Shown here: positions 57,071 to 64,000 of the stretch, in pieces | Layout: the number at the start of each line of letters is the position of its first letter | How positions within the stretch are numbered: position 1 is the stretch's first letter | NCBI RefSeq assembly: GCF_006065315.1 | Contig: NZ_CP040749.1 | Coordinates: 1,502,501-1,566,500, forward strand | Direction of reading: 5' to 3' | Length of the DNA: 64,000 bases | Source of the DNA: Aureibaculum algae | Lineage (GTDB): Bacteria > Bacteroidota > Bacteroidia > Flavobacteriales > Flavobacteriaceae | Position numbers and translations under genes: made by a program | The notes under the pieces: generated by a model | Told to the model about the DNA's origin: nothing | The model's input: only the letters and a program-made list of their open reading frames with translations | The model's database searches: none

Positions 57071-57390
57071 GCACAACTATTGTATAAACGCATTACGTTT
57101 ATCCCCGTTATAATTAGTAAAGGTTTTATTCTTGTATTTACGTTGCTAAAGCGAACAGCACTTCAATTGGGTTGGAGTAGGGTTTTATTTAGCGACTGTT
57201 TACCAAATGTAGCCATAAAATGGCAATAACACAAATGAAAATTTAGTCTTAATTATTGTTTGTAATAAGTTGTTAAAATAGGCTTTGGCTGTTGTTACTT
57301 CGAGGTTGCCTTACCACCATAATTATAGACAGGCTTAATTGGTGAATTAATGTGGTTTTACTGGTTTTTTAGCACAGTACTTTGTTAGGG
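57071..57390. repeat. Long attC-like repeat, copy 4 (320 bp), internally divergent
   Basis: GCACAAC to core GTTAGGG. The first 220 bp and the last 45 bp match the family, but the segment at about 57290-57345 differs: the usual GATGGGAACTATAAAAG block is replaced by TTGCCTTACCACC...AGACAGGC. Possible patchwork of two repeat versions. Confidence 0.78.
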
Positions 57391-58584
57391 TGCGTTTTTC
57401 TTATTTTCCTTTATTATTTCAGGTAATATTTTATTCAATTCAGAATATCTCTCCATATTCATTAGGCTATCACGTACTTCTGTTAATTGGTAAATAAGTA
57501 TTTCGGGAATATTATATTTTACACCAATACTCTTTCGTCTCTCTGTCTCTGTATAGTTTTTGTATTCATCCCATTCAATTCTAGGTGTATTAACTAAATT
57601 TATCTGTTCTTTCAAAATATCAAAAAGTTCTTTTGTTTCGTTTGAATTACTTTCAAAGTAACCAATTTGTTTTAAAATGTCTTTTGGTAATGCGTAAGGC
57701 CAATTTTCTAAAGAATTTCGTCTATGATTATACCAACTTCCTCTTTTAAAATTATGGATTACAATTTTCTGAAGAACAAGAGTGTCAATTGATAGTTCAT
57801 TCCCTTTTGCAAAGGCTGTTTTAATACTGTTCACTTGTTCAACGGAACTTTCAGCGTGCCATTTTTTAAGTATTTCAATTGTTTTACTGTCGTATTCAAT
57901 TCCGTAATTTACTTTCGATTTAGAGATTTCTTTGTCAATGTATTCATAGTCCTTTTCGTATCGTTTAAAATAAGCATTATTAAGTTTTTCTTGGTCAACT
58001 GTAGTTGTTTTAGAAAGTGTAAATGCTGTAATCGTACAAATAAGTAATGAAAGAAATATCCATTTTCCTGCTCGATAAACAAGTCTAACTGAAAACCAAC
58101 TTTGAGCAAAAACTACAATTGGAATAAGAACAAATAAAATCCAATAATCATTATATAGATTTAACTGGTTATCATAACCTGGAGTTCCAAACAATATAAA
58201 TGGCAATATCGAACCAAATCGAGCAATCATCATTAAGATTAACCAAAAAATTAATAAAGCATTTGTTCTTGACAGTTGTTTATAAAGTTTGTCCATTTTT
58301 CTTGTACGAGTTCGATTACCCATCCAAATCCAAATAGTAATTGCAAGTCCTAAGACAGTTGATAGTGAAGCGAAAAAGTAGTTAAAAAAGGTTAACTCTT
58401 GATTTTCTATAATTAATAAGTCGGCTGACGTACTCGTAAAAAACCGAAAAACTTCTCTTGCTTGATTAAAAGCCAAGGAAATTGATAAGGCTGAAATAAA
58501 ACCTGCTAGAATTCCAAACCAAAATCTTTGTTTTCCAATATTTTGAACTGATATTTTGCTCTTATTAAAACTTATTCTTGTCAT
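57385..58584 (-). CDS. Hypothetical membrane protein, cassette gene
   Basis: 399 aa with five predicted TM helices in the N-terminal half (about residues 22-42, 67-88, 110-135, 146-170, 174-193) and a soluble, charged C-terminal domain (200-399) that would face the cytoplasm or periplasm. No known family is recognised. The segment starts GTTAGGGTGC (57384) and ends GCACCCTAAC (58629), complementary over 10 bp. The stop codon lies inside the core sequence. Confidence 0.65.
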   Translation of the reverse strand: MTRISFNKSKISVQNIGKQRFWFGILAGFISALSISLAFNQAREVFRFFTSTSADLLIIENQELTFFNYFFASLSTVLGLAITIWIWMGNRTRTRKMDKLYKQLSRTNALLIFWLILMMIARFGSILPFILFGTPGYDNQLNLYNDYWILFVLIPIVVFAQSWFSVRLVYRAGKWIFLSLLICTITAFTLSKTTTVDQEKLNNAYFKRYEKDYEYIDKEISKSKVNYGIEYDSKTIEILKKWHAESSVEQVNSIKTAFAKGNELSIDTLVLQKIVIHNFKRGSWYNHRRNSLENWPYALPKDILKQIGYFESNSNETKELFDILKEQINLVNTPRIEWDEYKNYTETERRKSIGVKYNIPEILIYQLTEVRDSLMNMERYSELNKILPEIIKENKKNAP

Positions 58585-58622
58585 TCAGTTTTTTGAATTC
58601 AACGGATTTTTGTCATAATGCA

Positions 58623-58819
58623 CCCTAACGGTTTGTGTATGAAACGTAGCGTATAAAAAGACACTAGCTTTTCGGATTAACACAGAGCCGAATTTTTATG
58701 TTTTTCTTATTATCTTTTTTCTCAATAAGCCAAATTTAAAAATTTGGCGACTTCGCAAAAGTGACCAAGCCATTGAATTAAGCCACTAATTTCCATATTA
58801 TTTTTATACGGAGTTACCC
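58623..58819. repeat. attC site of a different family
   Basis: CCCTAAC (58623-58629) to core GTTACCC (58813-58819). The left arm GTTTGTGTATGAAACG faces the right arm TTTTTATACGGA. A perfect 9-bp hairpin (GCCAAATTT with AAATTTGGC, 58729-58748) lies inside. About 197 bp, shorter than the long family. Confidence 0.65.
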
Positions 58820-58826
58820 AACGTTT

Positions 58827-59642
58827 TTATTCAGCTTTTTGTTTTAATTTTAGTTTTTCGCCATTCAATTCAGCCAGTTTACCTTTTTTTAAACGAAATT
58901 CCAAGTCATTAAATTGAATCCATTTCGCACTTGACAATGCAAAACTTATATTATCATCCTTATTCAGGTTTCGAGATTTTAAAATCAATGTATCATCAAT
59001 GTTTTTCCAAAATCCTTCTGTAAAATCAGAACCGTGTCCTTTGTTTATCCAAAATTTGAATGTTCTATCTTCTTTTATAATTAGTTTAGCTTCGAATCTG
59101 TCTTTGGTTCGTCCTTCATATTTGCCATAGAATAATCTTGTTTTTCTATTTGGTGGCTCAATTTGCATTAACGAATACATTTTATCATTAAATAGTTCGA
59201 TGAATTTTTCGTCCCTAAATCCATCTGTACAAGTATGGCAAAATTTTAAATTAGTAATCTCGATATTCTTTAATTTAAGAGTATCAATCATTTTATCAGG
59301 ACAACCAGAATAACCTCCAACAGCACTTACTAAAATTCTTTTTCCATCCAGAAATAGTGCAGTTGCTATTTGGTTAATTCTATTGTCCAACCATTCATTG
59401 TCACTTTCGTTCAATTTAAAATCCTTTCTAAATCCGCTATAGATTTGGATACTACTTATTGTATTTAATTCTGTCTGCAATAATCTACTTTCAGGTTTAT
59501 TTATTGAGTCAGATTCTAAACTTTTTGGAATATAATTTATCAAATCATAATACTCTTTTTCATACAGAGTAGATGATTCAGGATTTTGAGCAAAAATTAA
59601 TGTGCTAAAAATAAAACTTAATATGAAAACTGTTTTTCTCAA
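58827..59642 (-). CDS. Secreted hypothetical protein, cassette gene
   Basis: 271 aa with a signal peptide (residues 1-19, FSTLIFAQ). The rest is beta-rich and contains VSAVGGYSGCPDKM, then FCHTCTDGFRDEKF with two cysteines; no known family. Late segment KLIIKEDRTFKFWINKG resembles a lipocalin-like strand region. The segment runs from GTTACC (58813) to GGTAAC (59654). Function is unknown. Confidence 0.62.
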   Translation of the reverse strand: MRKTVFILSFIFSTLIFAQNPESSTLYEKEYYDLINYIPKSLESDSINKPESRLLQTELNTISSIQIYSGFRKDFKLNESDNEWLDNRINQIATALFLDGKRILVSAVGGYSGCPDKMIDTLKLKNIEITNLKFCHTCTDGFRDEKFIELFNDKMYSLMQIEPPNRKTRLFYGKYEGRTKDRFEAKLIIKEDRTFKFWINKGHGSDFTEGFWKNIDDTLILKSRNLNKDDNISFALSSAKWIQFNDLEFRLKKGKLAELNGEKLKLKQKAE

Positions 59643-59738
59643 ATGTTAGGTAACGTTGGTATAAGGATAGTACGCCAAATAAAAGAAGTTACTTCCATAA
59701 ACTAAACATTGTATTGGCGTATTAGCTTTATACTTTGT

Positions 59739-61581
59739 GTGTGCCCAGCATGGGCATCTTTACCTTACGAAAGTAAGGAATTAATCTAGAGGGTGCAAGA
59801 CCCTTATGGGCAGGGGTAACGCCTTGAACCATTAGTAAGCTGCAAGGTTGCCAACCGTGAGGTTGGGACTGAAGGAAGCAGGACTACAAAGCTCGGTTCC
59901 GACGAACAGAAACCGTATATGAGGCATTAATGCACGGGTAAGCAAACACATCATTGTAACGCCCAAAGAGTACCAAAAGTGCATTTATGTAGATACGGCA
60001 GAGATTGAGTGAAAGAAGATGTCATTACCTGGGGAGGTCTCCAAAGTTACGTGTAACTATATGGAGAAGTCAGCAGAAGTCAAAATAACCAATTACCTGA
60101 TAGGTTGGTGAAGGACAGAACGATAATGGTCTTTAATGAACTTAGGAGTTGTTTTACGTTACGGATAGATTTCCAGTAAAATGATAGCCTTTGATTAAGC
60201 GAGACAGCAAATCAATTTAAGTATTAATGATTAAACAATTAACAAGTAAACAGAATCTAAACGACGCCTATGAGCGGGTGTATCGCAACAAGGGTTCAGC
60301 AGGAATAGACAGGGTTCATATTACTGAACTAAAATCTATATTGCAGACCCAAGGTAAACGATATATTTGGCAAATAGAAAGAGAGACCTATCAGGTGTCC
60401 CCAATATTGGGCGTTGAAATACCAAAAAGCAACGGGAAGAAACGATTACTCGGTATTCCTACAGTTGTTGACAGGGTGTTTCAACAAGCATTGCATCAAG
60501 TTTTGCAACCCATATTCGAGCCAGACTTTCAACAGCATAGTTACGGATTCAGACCACAACGCAATGCCCATCAGGCAATTGCACAAAGCCTTGAGAATAT
60601 CAATTCAGGTTCTAAGGATATAGTAGATATAGATTTAAAGAGTTTCTTTGATGAAGTAGAACACTATATACTTTTAGAATTGATTTACAAAAAGGTAAAA
60701 TGCAAACCAACGATGAAGCTACTGCGTTCATTTCTTAAAGCCCCGATACTGACGGGTGGTAAACTACACAAACGGAAAAAAGGTGTTCCGCAAGGTTCGC
60801 CTTTAAGTCCATTGCTCTCTAATATCTTGCTCAATGAGTTAGATAAAGAACTAGAGCAACGAGGACACCGCTATGTAAGATACGCTGATGATTTCAGTAT
60901 CTACGTTAAGAGTAAAATGTCAGCAAAACGCGTAGGAAATAGTATCTACAAATTCCTGCTAGACAAACTTCAATTGCCAATAAACAGAGAGAAAAGTGGC
61001 ATACGTAAGCCTTTAAATTTCCAAGTACTAGGGTTTGGTTTTGTACCAACCTATAAGAAAGGCGAAAAAGGTAAATATCAACTGGTGGTAAAACCGTCTA
61101 AATGGAAAGAATTTAAGGAAAAACTTAAATATCTTACTAAAAAGACGATACCCACAAGTTTTGAAGAACGTATCGACCGTATCAATCTGTTGATACGTGG
61201 TTGGATAAATTACTTTAGACCGGCATCCATTCAAGCGAAGCTTAAAAAGCTGGAAGAATGGTTGAGAAACCGATTACGGTATTGCATATGGCATCATTGG
61301 AAGAAACCAGAACGAAAACGGAAAAATCTGATTCGTTTAGGTATTGACCAAGGGCAAGCCTACGCATGGAGTCGCACAAGATTAGGAGGATGGGCAGTAG
61401 CACAAAGTCCTATACTAGGTACTACCATTACCATAAAACGGTTAAAAATGAAAGGTTATGTTAGTTTAATCGAATACTACAAACGATAAGTTTCATTATC
61501 GAACCGCCGTATACGAGACCCGTATGTACGGTGGTGTGAGAGGCGAACTCTGTCAGTTACTGGCAGAGCCGTCTACTCGAT
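59739..61581 (+). mobile_element. Group IIC-type self-splicing intron
   Basis: The 5' end reads GTGTGCCCAGCATGGGC, a standard group II start. Domain V (61503-61535, ACCGCCGT ... ACGGTGGT) carries a CGC triad as in class IIC. Domain VI follows and the intron ends CTACTCGAT. It has 1843 nt with the reverse transcriptase in domain IV. It lies opposite to the cassette genes at the GT|T core, as IIC-attC introns do. Confidence 0.88.
60227..61489 (+). CDS. Group II intron reverse transcriptase/maturase
   Basis: 420 aa. The reverse transcriptase domain (about residues 30-290) has the LLGIPTVVDRVFQQALHQVL block, HSYGFRPQRNAHQAI, VPQGSPLSPLLSNILLNELD and the active-site YADD (about 219-222). A maturase domain X follows (about 300-400, INLLIRGWINYFRPAS). 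No HNH endonuclease domain is visible, which suits class C introns that use single-stranded or hairpin targets. The frame is intact. Confidence 0.93.
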   Translation: MIKQLTSKQNLNDAYERVYRNKGSAGIDRVHITELKSILQTQGKRYIWQIERETYQVSPILGVEIPKSNGKKRLLGIPTVVDRVFQQALHQVLQPIFEPDFQQHSYGFRPQRNAHQAIAQSLENINSGSKDIVDIDLKSFFDEVEHYILLELIYKKVKCKPTMKLLRSFLKAPILTGGKLHKRKKGVPQGSPLSPLLSNILLNELDKELEQRGHRYVRYADDFSIYVKSKMSAKRVGNSIYKFLLDKLQLPINREKSGIRKPLNFQVLGFGFVPTYKKGEKGKYQLVVKPSKWKEFKEKLKYLTKKTIPTSFEERIDRINLLIRGWINYFRPASIQAKLKKLEEWLRNRLRYCIWHHWKKPERKRKNLIRLGIDQGQAYAWSRTRLGGWAVAQSPILGTTITIKRLKMKGYVSLIEYYKR

Positions 61582-61600
61582 TGTAAGACGTTGGTGTGTC

Positions 61601-61750
61601 ATGTCAGATTCTAAAGAACGAGACGATATAATTAGGCAATTAGCTGATGCTAATAAAGATTTTAAAAGTACAAATAAATATCTTAGCTGGACATTAATTT
61701 TACTATCCATTCTATTAGTTGTAAAAATATTGCAATTCCTGATATTATGA
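61601..61750 (+). CDS. Possible small membrane protein (49 aa)
   Basis: ATG at 61601 gives a 49-codon frame: a hydrophilic start (SDSKERDDIIRQLADAN) and one C-terminal TM segment (about residues 29-49). It overlaps the 3' end of the minus-strand gene at 61683 by 68 bp on the opposite strand, so one of the two may be chance. It begins 13 bp after the repaired attC core. Unconfirmed. Confidence 0.3.
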   Translation: MSDSKERDDIIRQLADANKDFKSTNKYLSWTLILLSILLVVKILQFLIL

Positions 61751-62177
61751 TAGCCCATTTAGCTCGCTTTCTTGTTTTGGGAAACTCTTTTAAAGTCTCC
61801 TTGGATAATTCTAAATCAACTTTTGATTTTTCAAATTCAAGTTTATCACGATTTCTTTTGTCCTTTAAATCTTTATACAATGCTTTAAATCCACCCTGTT
61901 TTTGGAAATTAAGAGTATTTGAGTTTGCAGAAGCAAATTCTCCGTCTTTTGTAGAGTTACATTTGCAAAGTTCGTATTTTTTAAGTATTCCTAAATACCT
62001 GGTAAATTCTTTAGATGCGTCAAAGTCAGGCGTGAGCGTTCCATACCCTTTTTCGTCAGTCAGTTTTATATGTCCAGATTTAATGAGGTCGTCAGCACTA
62101 ACACTAAAGCTAGTTTTAAGGCATTGGTCTATAATAAAGTCCAATGCCTCAATATCAGATTTATTAAATTCCTTCAT
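61683..62177 (-). CDS. Hypothetical cassette protein with C-terminal TM anchor
   Basis: 164 aa. Soluble N-terminal domain with an EALDFIIDQCL start, then a charged coiled-coil-like stretch (about 100-135, KDKRNRDKLEFEKSKVDLEL) and one C-terminal TM (about 143-160). No known family. Orientation agrees with the other cassette genes. Function is unknown. Confidence 0.6.
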   Translation of the reverse strand: MKEFNKSDIEALDFIIDQCLKTSFSVSADDLIKSGHIKLTDEKGYGTLTPDFDASKEFTRYLGILKKYELCKCNSTKDGEFASANSNTLNFQKQGGFKALYKDLKDKRNRDKLEFEKSKVDLELSKETLKEFPKTRKRAKWAIIISGIAIFLQLIEWIVKLMSS

Positions 62178-62247
62178 TGAATTTTTATTTTTAACGTTCT
62201 ATAATTCATTCCCGCGTAACAGTTGTAAGATTTTTAAATTTTAAATT

Positions 62248-62433
62248 ATGTCTGAAATTAACATATCAGAGTGCAATCCAAAAGTTCAAAAATTCGTTAG
62301 TGATTTTTTTGAAGCAAATGAAGAACTAAATAAATTAGATAAACTTATTACTTTGATAAGGCAAAATAAAAAACTATTTGAAAAATACGATCACGAAATA
62401 AGTTTATCCTTTCGAGGGGAAAACATACTATAA
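62248..62433 (+). CDS. Small hypothetical protein (61 aa)
   Basis: Helical, acidic 61-aa frame starting MSEINISECNPKVQKFVSDF. Its stop at 62433 abuts the stop of the convergent gene at 62434 without overlap, which favours both being real. It is on the opposite strand to most cassette genes. No known family. Confidence 0.45.
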   Translation: MSEINISECNPKVQKFVSDFFEANEELNKLDKLITLIRQNKKLFEKYDHEISLSFRGENIL

Positions 62434-62697
62434 CTATTTAAGCCTTCCTTTCGTTTTATTTTCAAAGTCAACACAACAAAAATCTGTACAGTATAAAATA
62501 CCACTTTTAGTATTTGAATTAGTTGAAAAAATTACAGTTCCTTTAGAATCCTCTTTACATTCATCACACACAAGCCCTTTAAATTCATTTTCAAAGAAGT
62601 TTTTTGCGTCTCCATGAAATTCGCTTTTAAATATTTTTACAGAACTCTCATTTATTTCATCATCATTTATTTCCCTTGTTATAATTTTTATTCCCAT
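62434..62697 (-). CDS. Small hypothetical protein with CxxC pairs
   Basis: 87-aa protein with CDEC (about 44-47) and a later YCTDFCC (about 69-75), which together could bind one zinc ion. No recognised family. It is the last gene before repeat copy 5; the segment end TTACAAC (62756-62762) is complementary to GTTGTAA. Confidence 0.55.
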   Translation of the reverse strand: MGIKIITREINDDEINESSVKIFKSEFHGDAKNFFENEFKGLVCDECKEDSKGTVIFSTNSNTKSGILYCTDFCCVDFENKTKGRLK

Positions 62698-62755
62698 ATT
62701 TTAAATTTTACTTACCTTCTTTCTTTACCCATACTTCTTAACCCTTTTTAATGGT

Positions 62756-63074
62756 TTACAACTATTGTATAAACGCAATATGTTTATCCCCATTATAATT
62801 ATTATAGTTTTATTCTTGTAATAACGTAGCTAAAGCGAACAGTACTTCATTTGGGGTAGAGTAGGGTTTTATTTAGCGACTGCCTACCAAATGTAGCCAT
62901 AAAATGGCAATAACACAAATGAAAATTTAGTCTTAATTATTGTTTGTAATAAGATGTTAAAATAGGCTTTTACTATCGCTACATCAGGCTTAATATATGA
63001 TGGGAACTATAAAAGTACTTTTGTGGTAAATTAGTTTGGTTTTACTGGTTTTTTAGCACAGTACTTTGTTGTGT
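62756..63074. repeat. Long attC-like repeat, copy 5 (319 bp)
   Basis: TTACAAC to core GTTGTGT. It is close to copies 2 and 3 over its full length. Confidence 0.82.
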
Positions 63075-63083
63075 TTAGTTATT

Positions 63084-64000
63084 TTAAAAATTAGCTAATA
63101 ATGTTTCTATTTCAGCAATTATGGGTTCAGTTTGTGGATTAGAATCTGCTTTGGATAAAATATCATAAGTCGTGTTCAATGATTGACTTATTATAGTTTG
63201 TTTCGGTTTTTCTCTTTTTAATTGATTTAAAACTCTTTCTGATTCAGATAAAATATCTTCTTTGTCATCTGCCTTTAATTCTAGTTTATCAACTATTTTA
63301 TTAATTTGTTCAACAAGGTTTTTTATCTCTTCTTTTTTTAAGCTACTTATTTCCAGTTGTTGAGTTATGTTTGTCCCTGTCGCTGTATTAATTTTTGAAT
63401 TATCACCTGTGTTTATAGTGTTCCCTTCTCCAACGTTTGACATATTGTACTGATTTCCCATAATTACATTAATAGTCTTAGTAATATCTTCTTTTACATC
63501 ATCGCTAATATCTTCAATGTTTTTTGGTAAATCTGGAAATTCGGTTTCTAGGTTTAACATAAAATCTAAAAATTTGCTTCTAATTTCAGTTAGAGTTTGC
63601 GTAATTGTAGAAATATGAGTCATTTTCTTTATATCTCTTATTTCGCTTTTAAATCCGCTTTCTTTCATATGGCGAGTTAATAAAGCCCAAAAATCAATAG
63701 GAAGAATTTTAATAAGCGTGTCGTTATCTTTGTGGTTTACATAACTTTCTAATGTTTTTACGCTATCTCGAAATTCAAATTGAACAAAGAAGTTTCTTAA
63801 ATTTTCATCACTAATAAACGAAATTGGAACAGGTGTGTTTTCTTGTAAAGCATAACCTTGTCTTAAAGTACAAGATGAAGTCGCACTACCAACTCTATAT
63901 TCAGGCAGAGTATCACTCATAGAATATCCATTAATCTCCTTATTTACCCACTCTAGTAATTTTTTGTTTTTTAGTCTAGAAGCAAATACTTTAGTCTTGA
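63084..64000 (-). CDS. Large hypothetical protein, 5' end outside window (partial)
   Basis: The frame is open from the stop at 63084-63086 to the window edge with no in-frame stop, so at least 305 codons are present and the N-terminus lies beyond 64000. An ATG at 63918-63920 is internal to a continuous protein-like sequence (RLKNKKLLEWVNKEINGYS just before it), so it is probably not the real start. The C-terminal part contains GNTINTGDNSKINTATGTN and helical charged regions. No known family is recognised. Confidence 0.7.
   Translation of the reverse strand, partial: KTKVFASRLKNKKLLEWVNKEINGYSMSDTLPEYRVGSATSSCTLRQGYALQENTPVPISFISDENLRNFFVQFEFRDSVKTLESYVNHKDNDTLIKILPIDFWALLTRHMKESGFKSEIRDIKKMTHISTITQTLTEIRSKFLDFMLNLETEFPDLPKNIEDISDDVKEDITKTINVIMGNQYNMSNVGEGNTINTGDNSKINTATGTNITQQLEISSLKKEEIKNLVEQINKIVDKLELKADDKEDILSESERVLNQLKREKPKQTIISQSLNTTYDILSKADSNPQTEPIIAEIETLLANF

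Larger units (their letters stand above)
59648..61588. repeat. attC site interrupted by a group II intron
   Basis: Exon 1 is 59648-59738 and exon 2 begins at 61582. When joined, the two exons restore the core GTTGTAA. The arms GTATAAGGATAGTACGCCAA (59659-59678) and TTGGCGTATTAGCTTTATAC (59714-59733) pair at 17 of 20 positions around a 35-nt loop. This is a textbook attC of about 97 nt and the strongest single attC call in the window. Confidence 0.85.

Noticed and set aside
53466..63074. CRISPR array
   Set aside because: Repeats are more than 300 bp, spaced by whole genes and bounded by core sites; not short direct repeats with unique spacers.

Overview
This is an AT-rich chromosomal window from a member of the Bacteroidota, most likely Flavobacteriaceae. 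The evidence is PorQ (type IX secretion) directly upstream of cmk, many short Bacteroidota-type lipoprotein signals, TAnnTTTG-like promoter boxes, almost no Shine-Dalgarno sequences, and the sequence of the 23S/5S rRNA ends.

Layout. 0-1 kb: 3' end of 23S rRNA, then 5S rRNA and a terminator (end of an rrn operon). 1.2-12.1 kb: housekeeping genes (porQ-cmk, queE, a HerA-like ATPase, YkgJ-like protein, a namZ/serine hydrolase pair, a LolC/E-type permease, lpdA). 12.17-13.56 kb: a complete IS3-family element with a -1 frameshift signal, terminal inverted repeats and a 3-bp target duplication. 13.7-26.4 kb: lipoproteins, a M90-like peptidase, tpx, dgkA, then an envelope/metabolism run ftsK-lolA-lptF-ribB-lpxK-purine nucleoside phosphorylase. 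26.5-33.8 kb: a five-gene minus-strand operon of amide, lactam and D-amino-acid hydrolases plus an AlkD-like protein. 33.9-47.2 kb: CHRD lipoprotein, small genes, an acuI-like oxidoreductase divergent from an HxlR regulator, a GH2 glycosidase, a flavoprotein, a PLP enzyme and a SWIM-protein/large helical-protein pair.

47.2-64.0 kb is the accessory region and the most interesting part. It reads as an integron cassette array. One to three genes, nearly all on the minus strand, lie between repeats that begin like RYYYAAC and end like GTTRRRY. Most inter-repeat segments start and end with 6-13 bp that are reverse complements of each other, which is the cassette pairing rule. Five of the repeats belong to one unusually long (about 320-355 bp) family; the others are shorter and belong to other families. 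Cargo includes a two-gene Gabija-like anti-phage system (GajA/GajB), a NADAR-domain protein, secreted and membrane proteins, and a large protein cut by the window edge. A group IIC-type intron with its reverse transcriptase sits exactly in the GTT core of one attC, in the orientation opposite to the cassettes, and an IS110-family element sits inside another attC. No integrase is visible. Cassette polarity predicts that attI/intI, if present, lies to the right of position 64000.
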